DNA of 64,000 nt. Origin: UBA2137 sp963740205 (GTDB lineage Bacteria > Pseudomonadota > Alphaproteobacteria > Micavibrionales > Micavibrionaceae). Location of the stretch: contig CAVUDD010000001.1 of assembly GCA_963740205.1 (NCBI GenBank), positions 73,526-137,525 of the forward strand, in the 5' to 3' direction. Under the pieces are notes generated by a model. That model was not told where the DNA came from. It was given only the letters and a program-made list of their open reading frames with translations, and searched no databases. This document shows, piece by piece, positions 8,801 to 19,185 of this stretch. Positions within the stretch are counted from its first letter, which is position 1; every line of letters begins with the position of its first letter. Position numbers and translations under genes: made by a program.

Positions 8801-10108
8801 AGGTGCGTGTCTTTAACCGTCGCGGCGTTGATAAAGATGCACGTGCCTTGGTTATAGAGCGTGAAGAAATTGAACGTCTTGCAAAAGATAGGGATGACGA
8901 GCGTAAGATTCTTGAAGATGGTTATTACTCGCGTCTTGAAGAGTTGTTCATTGGTAAGGAAATCGTAAGTGTCCCTAAAGGCGTTAAGCTGAAAAAAGGT
9001 GACAAGATTAAAGCTGCTGATCTCGAAGCTATTGAGAAGCGTGGACAGTGGAGACAAATCAATATCACTGATGAAAAAACTATGGCTGAAATCGAAGCTA
9101 TGGGTAAGACATTTGATGATGCGGTCGATAACCTTAAGAAGCGTTTTGAATTCAAAGGTTGAAAAGCTACAGCGTGGTGACGAGTTGCCACCTGGTGTTA
9201 TGAAGATGGTTAAGGTCTTTGTTGCGATTAAGCGTAAAATGCAGCCTGGTGATAAAATGGCTGGACGTCACGGTAACAAAGGGGTGGTTTCAAAATCATG
9301 CCAGCCGAAGACATGCCCTATCTTGAAGACGGTCAACCAGTTGATATCGTGTTGAACCCACTTGGTGTTCCTTCACGTATGAACGTTGGACAAATTCTTG
9401 AAACTCACTTGGGTTGGGCATCTGCCTCTCTTGGGAAGCAAATTGGTGAGATGATTAATCAGTTTGATAACCCCAAAGAGCCAAAAGCCGCCGAAATGAA
9501 GGATCTTAAGGCTAAGTTGACATGAGGCTTACGGCGAAGACGAATACACGAAGAAAGTGACACAGTTGGATGATACTCAAGTTCTTGAAATGTCAAACAA
9601 CCTTCGTGGTGGTGTTCCAATGGCAACACCAGTATTCGACGGAGCACATGAGGAGAACATCACTGAGTTGCTTGAAAAAGCAGGCCTGAGTGGTTCTGGT
9701 CAGGTGACATTGATTGATGGTCGTACTGGGGAAGCATTCCACAGACCTGTGACTGTTGGCTATATGTACATGTTGAAACTTCACCACTTGGTTGATGACA
9801 AGATTCACGCCCGTTCAATCGGACCGTACTCTCTTGTTACGCAACAACCTCTTGGTGGTAAGGCCCAGTTTGGTGGTCAACGATTTGGTGAGATGGAAGT
9901 GTGGGCATTGCAGGCATATGGTGCGGCATACACACTTCAGGAACTTCTTACTATTAAATCTGATGACGTTGCTGGTCGTTCGAAAGTTTACGAATCCATC
10001 GTTCGTGGTGAAGATAACTTCGAGGTCGGTATACCTGAATCCTTCAACGTTCTTGTGAAAGAATTGAAGGCATTGGGTCTAAACGTTGAGATGACTGACG
10101 AGGACTAA
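5878..10108 (+). CDS. rpoB: RNA polymerase beta subunit, interrupted by three single-base indels
   Basis: The beta subunit forms half of the RNA polymerase active-site cleft. Start 5878 (MTAKKDT) is preferred over 5860 because AAGGGAAG sits 4-5 bp upstream. The rifampicin-site region '[20 protein letters not shown]' carries the sensitive-type residues. The reading frame breaks three times. An extra A at 9154-9156 gives a stop at 9160. A missing A in the run 9292-9295 shifts the frame back. An extra base near 9520 gives a stop at 9523. With all three repaired the gene encodes about 1,409 aa, normal for the class, and the C-terminus (GYMYMLKLHHLVDDKIHARS and onward) is intact. The gene is essential, so sequence error is the likely cause. 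Confidence 0.93.
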
Positions 10109-10114
10109 GAAATA

Positions 10115-10140
10115 AAGCAGACCTTACCTTAGGTCTGCTT
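10115..10140 (+). promoter_or_regulatory. Intercistronic hairpin between rpoB and rpoC
   Basis: AAGCAGACCT (10115-10124) and AGGTCTGCTT (10131-10140) form a perfect 10-bp stem with a 6-nt loop, starting 6 bp after the rpoB stop. It is followed by ATTTTAAG, a poor U tract. It is probably a stability or processing element rather than a full terminator, since rpoC needs read-through. Confidence 0.55.
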
Positions 10141-10202
10141 ATTTTAAGAATAAAATTTGATTTTAAAGGCCTTTAAGATAAGGCGACAAGCAGGAGCGAA
10201 AA

Positions 10203-13200
10203 ATGAATGAATTGATGAACTTATTCGGGCAACCACAAGGCCCACAGAGCTTTGAAGCAATCCGTATTGCAATAGCCAGCCCTGAGCAAATCCGCTCGTG
10301 GTCATTTGGTGAGGTTAAAAAGCCTGAAACCATCAATTACAGAACTTTTAAACCAGAGCGTGACGGTCTTTTCTGTGCGCGTATCTTTGGTCCAGTAAAG
10401 GATTATGAATGTTTGTGCGGTAAGTACAAGCGCATGAAATACAAGGGTATTATTTGTGAGAAATGTGGTGTTGAAGTCACATTGACTAAAGTGCGTCGTG
10501 AGCGCATGGGTCACATTGATCTTGCCTCTCCTGTTGCCCATATCTGGTTCACAAAATCATTGCCTTCACGTGTTGGGCTGATGCTGGACATTACTCTGAA
10601 AAATCTTGAGCGCGTTCTTTACTTTGAAAACTTCATTGTTATCGAGCCAGGCATGACTCCATTGAAACCTCTTCAAATGTTGACAGAAGAAGAGTACATG
10701 GATGCACAAGACGAGTATGGCGATAATTTTGAAGCTGGTATCGGTGCCGAAGCTTTGAAGAAGATATTGTCTACTATTGACCTTGAAGGCGAACGTGCAA
10801 ACGCAGAAATAGCACTAAGTGAAACAAAATCAGAAGCTAAGCGTAAGAAACTTGTTAAGCGTTTAAAGCTTTTGGAGGCTTTCATTGAATCTGGTACACG
10901 TCCTGAATGGATGGTTCTTGATGTTCTTCCTGTTCTTCCGCCTGAGCTTCGTCCGCTTGTTCCTTTGGATGGTGGTCGCTTTGCAACATCAGATTTGAAC
11001 GATCTTTACCGTCGTGTGATTAACAGAAATAACCGTTTGAAGCGTTTGATGGAGTTGAAAGCTCCTGACATTATCGTTCGTAACGAAAAGAGAATGCTAC
11101 AGGAATCTGTTGATGCTCTGTTCGACAATGGTCGTCGTGGTCGCGTAATTACAGGTACAAACAAGCGTCCTTTGAAATCACTTTCAGATATGTTGAAGGG
11201 GAAGCAGGGTCGTTTCCGTCAGAACTTGCTTGGTAAGCGTGTTGATTATTCTGGTCGTTCCGTGATTGTGGTTGGTCCTGAATTGAAACTTCACCAATGT
11301 GGTCTGCCTAAGAAAATGGCTCTTGAGCTATTCAAGCCGTTTATTTATCACAAGCTTGAACTCTACGGCATGGCGTCTACAGTGAAGGCTGCCAAGAAAA
11401 TGGTTGAAAAAGAGCGCCCAGAAGTTTGGGATATCTTGGAAGAGGTTATCCGCGAACACCCTGTTCTTTTGAACCGTGCGCCAACTTTGCACAGACTTGG
11501 TATTCAGGCGTTTGAACCAACATTGATTGAAGGTAAGGCAATTCAGCTTCACCCTCTTGTTTGTACAGCTTTTAACGCTGACTTTGATGGTGACCAAATG
11601 GCGGTTCACGTTCCTCTATCTATTGAGGCACAACTTGAATCACGTTGCTTGATGATGTCTACAAACAACATCTTATCTCCTGCGAACGGAAAACCGATTA
11701 TTGTTCCAACACAGGATATCGTTTTGGGTCTGTACTACCTTTCTATTGCTCGTGAGGGTGAAGTTGGTGAAGGTATGACATTCCGTGGTGCTGGTGAAAT
11801 TTCACACGCATTGACATCTCGTCACGTGTCTATGCACGCAAAAATTAAATGTCGTTACCACTCAGTTGATGAGAACGGTGAGCCTAAAACAGAAATCGTT
11901 GAATCAACACCTGGTCGTATTCTGATTTCAGAGCTTCTTCCAAGACACCCACAGGTCCCATTTGACTTGTTGAACCGTGTTTTGACTAAGAAAGATGTCT
12001 CTAATCTAATCGATGTTGTTTACCGTTTCTGCGGTCAGAAAGAGACAGTAATTTTCTGTGACCGTCTGATGAAACTTGGTTTCAGACATGCGTGTATCGC
12101 TGGTATTTCTTTTGGTAAGGATGACATGGTTATTCCTGCGGCCAAAGAAACGCTTGTGAACAGTGCAAAAGACAAGGTTAAAGAATTTGAACAACAATAT
12201 ATGGACGGTTTGATTACACGTGGTGAGAAATACAACAAGGTTGTTGATATTTGGTCACAATGTACAGATGACGTTGCCGATGCGATGATGAAAGAAATTT
12301 CAAATATCGAGAGTGGTGATTTGAATTCTGTTTACATGATGGCTCACTCAGGTGCTCGTGGTTCTGCTGCTCAGATCCGCCAGTTGGCTGGTATGCGTGG
12401 TTTGATGGCGAAACCTTCTGGTGAAATTATCGAGAACCCGATTATCTCTAACTTTAAAGAGGGTCTAACAGTTCTTGAATACTTTAACTCGACACACGGA
12501 GCACGTAAGGGTCTTGCTGATACAGCTTTGAAAACTGCGAACTCTGGTTACCTGACACGTCGTCTTGTCGATGTGTCTCAGGACGTGGTTATCATTGAAG
12601 AAAACTGTGGCACCAAGGTCGGTATCGAAGTTATCCCTGTGATGAACGGTCCTGACGTCGTTGTTGGTCTTGCCGAGCGTATCCTTGGTCGTTGTGCCAT
12701 GGAAGATGTAAAGCACCCATTGACTGGTGATCTTATTATTAAGAAAGACACTATCATTGACGAAGCACATTTCTGAGGAAATCGAAACAGCTGGAATTGA
12801 TAAAATTCAAGTGCGTTCACCTCTGACATGTGAAACTCGTGGTGGTATTTGTGGGACTTGTTATGGTCGTGACCTTGCCCGTGGTACACCTGTGAATATG
12901 GGTGAGGCTGTTGGTGTTATGGCTGCACAATCTATTGGTGAGCCAGGTACACAGCTAACTATGAGAACGTTCCACATTGGTGGTGCCGCGCAGCGTGGTG
13001 TTGAGCAAAACTCTGTTGAGGCGTCTTCTGAAGGTAAAATTGAGATACGTAACGAAAACATAGTGAAAAACTCTAGTGGCGAAGTCATTGTGATGGGACG
13101 TAACTCTGAGATTGCTGTTCTGGACGCAAAGGACAAAGAAAAGGCTGTTTACCGTATTCCTTATGGTTCTCGTCTTCTTGTTAAAGACGGTCAGAAAATC

Positions 13201-14433
13201 AAGCCAGGCGAGAAAATGGCTGATTGGGATCCGTTTACAATTCCTGTGATTACAGAAAAAGACGGTGTGGCTCATTACTTCGATCTTGTTGAAGGTGTGT
13301 CTATCTCTGAGAAAACTGACGAAGCAACAGGTATTGCCTCTAAGGTTGTTATTGACTGGAGAGCTCAGCCTAAAGGGCAGGACTTGAAACCTCGTATCTC
13401 TCTTCTTGATAAGAAAGATAAAGTTATCAATCTTCCTAGTGGATTGCCTGCTAACTACTATCTGTCTGCTCAGGCTGTTCTATCTGTTGAGAATGGACAA
13501 GAAGTTAAAGCTGGTGACGTTATTGCGCGTGTTCCTCGTGAAACTTCCAAAACACGTGATATTACAGGTGGTCTGCCTCGTGTGGCCGAGTTGTTTGAAG
13601 CTCGTCGCCCGAAGGATGCTGCTATTATCGCAGAAGTTGATGGTTACATCGAGTTCGGTAAAGACTACAAAACCAAGCGTCGTATTATCTTGAATCCTTC
13701 TGATAAATCTCGTGAGCCTGTTGAATATATGGTGCCAAAAGGACGTCACTTGGCTGTTGCCGAGGGTGACTTCATCCGCAAGGGTGAATCCATTATTGAT
13801 GGCGCTATCGTTCCTCACGATATCTTGGATGTTATGGGTGTTGAGGCTTTGGCTGATTACATCGTTAACGAAATTCAGGATGTTTATCGTCTGCAAGGTG
13901 TGAAAATCAATGACAAGCACATTGAAGTTATCGCACGTCAGATGATGCAGAAGGTTGAAATTCAGGAGGTCGGTGACACAACTTATCTTATTGGTGAAAC
14001 AATCGATAAGGAAGAGTTTGAAGCTGAGAACCAGAAATACATTGATGCTGGGAAACGTCCTGCAGAAGCCAAACCTATCCTGCAAGGGATTACAAAGGCC
14101 TCTCTACAGACACGCTCCTTTATCTCTGCTGCATCCTTCCAGGAGACAACGCGTGTCCTGACAGAGGCTGCTACGCAAGGTAAGCAAGATGTTCTGACTG
14201 GACTGAAAGAAAACGTTATCGTTGGTCGTTTGATACCAGCAGGTACAGGCTCTATCGTTAAAGGCATCAAGCGTGTTGCCAATAACCGTGACAAGTTGGC
14301 CATCTCTGCACAACAAGAGGCAGAAGACGCCATCACAGCCGAAAGAGAGGCTCAAGCAGCCGCCGCGGCTGCAGAGGCAGAGGCTGACAGCGCCGATACA
14401 TCGGATGACACAAAGGAAGCCGCTAACGGTTAG
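10203..14433 (+). CDS. rpoC: RNA polymerase beta' subunit, interrupted by one single-base indel
   Basis: The beta' subunit carries the catalytic magnesium loop, seen here as 'NADFDGDQMAVH' near 11573-11608. The N-terminal zinc finger (CLCGKYKRMKYKGIICEKC) and the second cysteine cluster (CETRGGICGTC) are complete. The frame opened at 10203 stops at 12774-12776. The rest continues in the next frame to 14433. Conserved sequence resumes immediately (EEIETAGIDKIQVRSPLTC), so one extra base lies at about 12763-12773. Repaired length is about 1,409 aa, typical for alphaproteobacteria. The last 40 residues are Ala/Glu-rich. A terminator follows at 14461. Sequence error is the likely cause. Confidence 0.93.
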
Positions 14434-14460
14434 GACTTTTGTTTCTTAAAGAATAATGAG

Positions 14461-14487
14461 AGCCCGCTATTATAGCGGGCTTTTTAT
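14461..14487 (+). terminator. Rho-independent terminator after rpoC
   Basis: AGCCCGCTA (14461-14469) and TAGCGGGCT (14473-14481) form a perfect 9-bp stem with a TTA loop, followed by TTTTATT. This ends the rplJL-rpoBC unit. Confidence 0.92.
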
Positions 14488-14621
14488 TGAGAGCTAAAGT
14501 TTTTCATTCTTTTCAGTGGTTTGTTATAATTGCAAAATACAAAAAGACCATTAAATTTAGTTGATAAATCTCAACCATTAGCTACCTTACTCAAAAAATT
14601 AAAAAAAACTTAATTTCGTGC

Positions 14622-14650
14622 TTGACGTTTACCCTGCTTTTCCGCTAATG
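14622..14650 (+). promoter_or_regulatory. Promoter for the str operon (rpsL-rpsG-fusA-tuf)
   Basis: TTGACG (14622-14627) and CTAATG (14645-14650) are 17 bp apart. They lie in the 414-bp gap between rpoC and rpsL, downstream of the rpoC terminator. The predicted start leaves a leader of about 190 nt containing a small ORF. The stretch from 14488 to 14621 is AT-rich and shows nothing else I can support. Confidence 0.55.
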
Positions 14651-14760
14651 TCCGCTCGAATTTAAGGAATCGGATGAGCTGGTCGTAGACTATAATTTTG
14701 ACTAAACGCAGTTCGGACGTAAGTTTTAAGCTAATAACAAAGATGCAGGAGCAAGCTAAA

Positions 14761-14817
14761 ATGCTTGACAAATTCTTTGCTATGGCTTTAACAGTGTTCG
14801 ACCAAACCATCCACTAA
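14761..14817 (+). CDS. Putative 18-aa leader ORF upstream of rpsL
   Basis: ATG 14761 opens an ORF of 18 codons, product MLDKFFAMALTVFDQTIH, ending in TAA 31 bp before the rpsL start. AGGAG lies 9 bp upstream of this ATG. An in-frame ATG at 14743 would add six residues but would bury that site inside the coding region. Position and ribosome binding site suggest a translated leader that might regulate the str operon. There is no run of a single amino acid to indicate classic attenuation. It could also be a chance ORF. Confidence 0.35.
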   Translation: MLDKFFAMALTVFDQTIH

Positions 14818-14847
14818 ACGAATTGATAACTAAAGAGGACGGCACGT

Positions 14848-15231
14848 ATGCCTACAATACAGCAACTTATCCGCAATCCCCGCGCCAAAGGCGGTAAGAA
14901 AGCGATGAAGACCAAAAAGAACCGTGCGTTGAAATCCAGCCCTCAGGTTCGTGGCGTTTGTACACGTGTGTATACAACGACACCAAAGAAACCAAACTCT
15001 GCTTTGCGTAAGGTTGCAAAGGTGCGTTTGACAACAGGTTTTGAAGTTATTTGTTACATTCCTGGTGAGGGTCACAACCTTCAGGAGCACTCAGTTGTTC
15101 TTGTGCAGGGTGGTCGTACAAAGGATTTACCTGGTGTGCGTTACAGAATTATTCGTGGTGCCTTGGATACTCAAGGTGTGAAAGATAGAAAACAGTCTCG
15201 CTCCTCATATGGTGCGAAGAGACCTAAGTAA
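14848..15231 (+). CDS. rpsL: Small ribosomal subunit protein S12 (uS12)
   Basis: S12 sits at the decoding centre and influences accuracy. The 127-aa product has the loop 'TTTPKKPNSALRKVAKV', with both lysines present as in streptomycin-sensitive strains, and the second conserved loop 'GGRTKDLPGVRYR'. It is slightly longer than the usual 123-124 aa because of C-terminal residues. The gene opens the str operon after a 190-nt leader; rpsG follows 21 bp later. Confidence 0.98.
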   Translation: MPTIQQLIRNPRAKGGKKAMKTKKNRALKSSPQVRGVCTRVYTTTPKKPNSALRKVAKVRLTTGFEVICYIPGEGHNLQEHSVVLVQGGRTKDLPGVRYRIIRGALDTQGVKDRKQSRSSYGAKRPK

Positions 15232-15252
15232 TTAGTAAGCGGAGAGAAATAG

Positions 15253-15762
15253 ATGTCACGTCGTCATAGAGCTGAAAAAAGAGAAATCCTACCTGATCCA
15301 GTATTTGGAGATATGGTTTTGAACAAATTCATGAACAACATCATGATTGGTGGGAAAAAGTCTATCGCAGAACGCATTGTTTACGGTGCGCTTGAGAGCC
15401 TTTCTGATAATAAGGCTGCTAACGACATTGAACTTGATGCCGATTTGGCAAAGAAAAATCTTGGTCTTGCGGTATTTCACAAGGCTCTGAGTAACGTGAA
15501 GCCAAAGGTTGAGGTTAAGTCTCGCCGTGTTGGTGGTTCAACATACCAAGTTCCTGTTGAGGTAAACGGGTCACGTGGTCAAGCTGTTGCTATTCGTTGG
15601 ATTATTAACGCTGCACGTAAGCGTTCTGAAAGAACAATGACTGAGCGTCTTCACGGTGAGCTACTTGACGCTGCAAACGACCGCGGTAACGCAGTGAAAA
15701 AGCGTGACGATACACACAAAATGGCCGAAGCAAACCGTGCTTTTGCTCATTACAGATGGTAA
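15253..15762 (+). CDS. rpsG: Small ribosomal subunit protein S7 (uS7)
   Basis: S7 nucleates assembly of the 30S head and contacts E-site tRNA. The product is 169 aa, against about 156 for most family members. The extra length comes from internal acidic segments, notably 'SDNKAANDIELDADLAKKN' around residues 52-70. The core signature 'KSRRVGGSTYQVPVEV' is intact, and the C-terminus ends with 'MAEANRAFAHYRW'. It lies in the expected rpsL-rpsG-fusA order with a GGAGAG site before the ATG. Confidence 0.97.
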   Translation: MSRRHRAEKREILPDPVFGDMVLNKFMNNIMIGGKKSIAERIVYGALESLSDNKAANDIELDADLAKKNLGLAVFHKALSNVKPKVEVKSRRVGGSTYQVPVEVNGSRGQAVAIRWIINAARKRSERTMTERLHGELLDAANDRGNAVKKRDDTHKMAEANRAFAHYRW

Positions 15763-15806
15763 TTGAAGTACAAAAGAAATTTAAACTGGATATTTAAGAG
15801 ATAATT

Positions 15807-17918
15807 ATGGCTGAAGAATACGACATTGCTAATTACCGGAACTTTGGGATTATGGCGCATATTGATGCGGGTAAAACCACAACAACAGAACGTGTTCTGT
15901 TTTATTCTGGTAAATCTCACAAAATTGGTGAGGTGCATGACGGTGCTGCGACTATGGACTGGATGGAGCAGGAGCAGGAGCGTGGTATTACAATCACATC
16001 TGCTGCGACGACTACGTTCTGGAAAGGTCTTGAAGGCGGTCAGTTCTCTAATGAGGGTATGCGTCTAAATATTATTGATACTCCAGGTCACGTTGACTTT
16101 ACAATTGAAGTTGAGCGTTCACTACGTGTGCTTGATGGTGCAATTTGTGTGCTTGATGGTAATGCTGGTGTTGAGCCTCAAACTGAAACAGTTTGGAGAC
16201 AGGGCGATAAATATAATGTGCCTCGCGTTATCTTCATTAACAAAATGGATAAAATCGGTGCTGATTTCTATGCATCTGTAGAATCAATTATTGACCGCTT
16301 GGGCGCTACACCTGTTTGTTTACAGTTGCCAATAGGCGCTGAGAATGACTTTGCTGGTGTTATTGACCTTGTTAAAATGAAGGCTCTTGTATGGGATTCA
16401 GAAAACTTGGGAGCGACATATCAGGAGACAGACATTCCTGCTGATCTTCAGGCTAAGGCTGAAGAATACCGTGAGAAGATGATTGAGGTTGTGGTTGAGC
16501 AAGATGATCAAGCAATGGAAGATTACCTAGAAGGTAAGCCAATTGATGAAGTTACAATTCGTAAATGTATCCGTAAGGGAACAGTAAATAACGTATTTTA
16601 TCCTGTAATTTGTGGATCAGCTTTCAAAAACAAAGGTGTTCAGCCTATGTTGGACTGCGTTGTTGAATACTTGCCTTCACCATTGGATATCGGCTCTGTT
16701 AAGGGTAAAGAAGTTGATGGCGATAAGGAGATGGGTCGCAGACCACACAAGTCTGAGCCATTCTCAGCTCTTGCTTTTAAAATCATGAACGACCCATTTG
16801 TTGGTTCTCTAACATTTATCCGTATCTACTCAGGGACATTAGAGTCCGGGTCATATGCGCAAAATACTGTGAAAGATAACCGTGAGCGTATTGGTCGTAT
16901 GTTGTTGATGCACTCAAACAACCGTGAAGAGATAAAAGTGGCAGAAGCTGGTGATATCGTTGCGCTTGTTGGTTTGAAAAATACAACAACTGGTGACACA
17001 TTATGTGATGCGGCGCATCCAATCGTTCTTGAGCGTATGGAGTTCCCTGAGCCAGTTATCGAAATCGCTGTTGAGCCTAAGACAAAGGCTGACCAAGAGA
17101 AAATGTCTACTGCCTTGCAAAGACTTGCTGCAGAAGATCCATCTTTCCGTGTCGCTGTTGACCATGAATCTGGTCAGACAATCATTAAAGGTATGGGTGA
17201 ACTTCACCTTGATATTTTGGTTGACCGTATGAAGCGTGAATTTAAGGTTGAAGCCAACATTGGTGCGCCTCAGGTTGCATACCGTGAAACATTCACTAAG
17301 GAAGTTGAAGTTGACTACACGCACAAAAAACAAACTGGTGGTTCTGGTCAATTTGCGCGCGTTATCATTGACATTCAAACCAAGCTGAAGTGGGTGACAG
17401 GCTTTACATTCGAAGATACAGTTACTGGTGGTAATATTCCTAAAGAATACATCCCTGGTGTCAAAAAAGGTATCGAGATGCAGAAGGAAAGCGGAATTAT
17501 TGCAGGTTTCCCTGTTGTTGATTTTAGCGCAACTCTGACTGACGGTTCTTACCATGATGTTGACTCATCTGTTATGGCCTTTGAAACAGCAGGTCGTGCA
17601 GCATTCCGTGAGGCAATGCAAAAGGCGGGTCCTCAACTGCTTGAGCCAATGATGAAGGTTGAAGTTGTTACACCTGAAGAATACATGGGTGATATCATTG
17701 GTGACTTGAATTCACGTCGCGGTATTGTTCAAGGTATGACTGATCGTGGAAATGCGAAGGTTGTAACTGCAATGGTACCATTGTCGAATATGTTTGGTTA
17801 TATCAACAACTTGCGCTCTATGTCACAAGGTCGTGCGCAGTACACAATGTTGTTTGATCACTATTCGCCTGCTCCATCAAGTGTCACTGAAGAAGTGAAA
17901 ACAAAGATGGCTGGTTAA
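15807..17918 (+). CDS. fusA: Elongation factor G
   Basis: EF-G is the GTPase that drives ribosomal translocation. The 703-aa protein shows GTPase motifs AHIDAGKT (residues 17-24), DTPGHVDF and NKMDKIG, and the domain IV-V region from about residue 480 is full length. No frame break is present across 2.1 kb, in contrast to the broken tuf immediately downstream. tuf follows after 49 bp, so they share a transcript. Confidence 0.98.
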   Translation: MAEEYDIANYRNFGIMAHIDAGKTTTTERVLFYSGKSHKIGEVHDGAATMDWMEQEQERGITITSAATTTFWKGLEGGQFSNEGMRLNIIDTPGHVDFTIEVERSLRVLDGAICVLDGNAGVEPQTETVWRQGDKYNVPRVIFINKMDKIGADFYASVESIIDRLGATPVCLQLPIGAENDFAGVIDLVKMKALVWDSENLGATYQETDIPADLQAKAEEYREKMIEVVVEQDDQAMEDYLEGKPIDEVTIRKCIRKGTVNNVFYPVICGSAFKNKGVQPMLDCVVEYLPSPLDIGSVKGKEVDGDKEMGRRPHKSEPFSALAFKIMNDPFVGSLTFIRIYSGTLESGSYAQNTVKDNRERIGRMLLMHSNNREEIKVAEAGDIVALVGLKNTTTGDTLCDAAHPIVLERMEFPEPVIEIAVEPKTKADQEKMSTALQRLAAEDPSFRVAVDHESGQTIIKGMGELHLDILVDRMKREFKVEANIGAPQVAYRETFTKEVEVDYTHKKQTGGSGQFARVIIDIQTKLKWVTGFTFEDTVTGGNIPKEYIPGVKKGIEMQKESGIIAGFPVVDFSATLTDGSYHDVDSSVMAFETAGRAAFREAMQKAGPQLLEPMMKVEVVTPEEYMGDIIGDLNSRRGIVQGMTDRGNAKVVTAMVPLSNMFGYINNLRSMSQGRAQYTMLFDHYSPAPSSVTEEVKTKMAG

Positions 17919-17967
17919 TAGTAAAAGTTAATTTAAAAAAAGAATTTGATTTTAATAGGAGAACGAG

Positions 17968-19146
17968 ATGTCTAAGGAAAAGTTTGAGCGTAATAAACCA
18001 CATGTAAACATGGGAACGATTGGTCACGTTGACCATGGTAAGACGACATTGACTGCGGCGATTACGATGCAGTTTGGTAATGGTGAAGTCAGTTGACAAG
18101 ATTGACAAAGCGCCTGAAGAAAAAGCACGTGGTATCACGATTTCAACTGCACACGTTGAATATGAAACAGATGCACGTCACTATGCTCACGTTGACTGCC
18201 CAGGTCACGCTGACTACGTGAAGAACATGATTACTGGTGCGGCACAGATGGACGGCGCTATCTTGGTTGTTAATGCTGCTGATGGTCCAATGCCACAAAC
18301 AAGAGAACACATCCTTCTTGCTCGTCAAGTTGGTGTTCCATCACTTGTTGTTTTCTTGAACAAAGTTGATCAGGTTGATGATGAAGAGCTTTTCGAGCTT
18401 GTTGAAATGGAAATCCGTGAACTTTTGACATCATATGACTTCCCTGGTGATGATATTCCAATCATTAAAGGTTCAGCTTTGGCAGCTGTTGAAGGTCGTG
18501 ATGACGCTATTGGTAAAGATGCTATTACAGCACTTCTTAAGGCAGTTGATGATTATATCCCAACACCTGACCGTCCAATCGACAAGCCATTCCTGATGCC
18601 GGTTGAGGACGTATTCTCAATCTCTGGTCGTGGTACAGTATGTACTGGTCGTATCGAGCAAGGTATCGTTAAAGTTGGTGACGAGGTTGAGGTTGTTGGT
18701 ATCCGTGATACACAAAAAACAACAATCACTGGTGTTGAGATGTTCAGAAAGCTATTGGACTCAGGACAAGCTGGAGATAACGTTGGTGCGTTGCTACGTG
18801 GATTGAAGCGTGAAGATGTTGAGCGTGGTCAGGTTCTTATGTAAGCCTGGTTCCATCACACCACACACGAAGTTCACAGCAGAAGCTTACATCTTGACTA
18901 AAGATGAAGGTGGACGTCACACACCATTCTTCAACAACTATCGTCCACAGTTCTACTTCAGAACGACTGATGTTACTGGTGATGTATCTCTTCCAAGAGG
19001 AACTGAGATGGTGATGCCTGGAGATAACGCTAATTTGGATGTAACACTTGATTGCGCCTATCGCGATGACTGAAGGACTTCGCTTTGCTATCCGTGAAGG
19101 CGGACGCACAGTCGGTGCCGGTGTTGTTGCTAAAATCTTGGCTTAA
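17968..19146 (+). CDS. tuf: Elongation factor Tu, interrupted by three single-base insertions
   Basis: EF-Tu delivers aminoacyl-tRNA to the ribosome. The gene starts at 17968 (MSKEKFERNKPHVNMG) behind a GGAG site. GTPase motifs GHVDHGKT and DCPGHADY are present. The frame breaks at three places. An extra base at about 18086-18093 gives a stop at 18094. One near 18838-18841 gives a stop at 18842. One at about 19050 gives a stop at 19071. Removing one base at each yields 391 aa, exactly the short alphaproteobacterial form, ending in GGRTVGAGVVAKILA. At the third site conserved sequence (API AMTEGLRFAIREGG) resumes seven codons before the stop. Sequence error is favoured; a second tuf copy elsewhere could have confused assembly. 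Confidence 0.92.
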
Positions 19147-19185
19147 GACGAATTATAAAGAAGAAAGCTTAGGAGAGCTTAAAAT

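Noticed and set aside
13480..14085. 201-aa minus-strand ORF opposite rpoC
   Set aside because: It is Asn/Phe/Thr-rich in the manner of shadow frames and fully overlaps a conserved gene.
17001..17555. 184-aa minus-strand ORF opposite fusA
   Set aside because: Shadow of a conserved coding region with no supporting signals.
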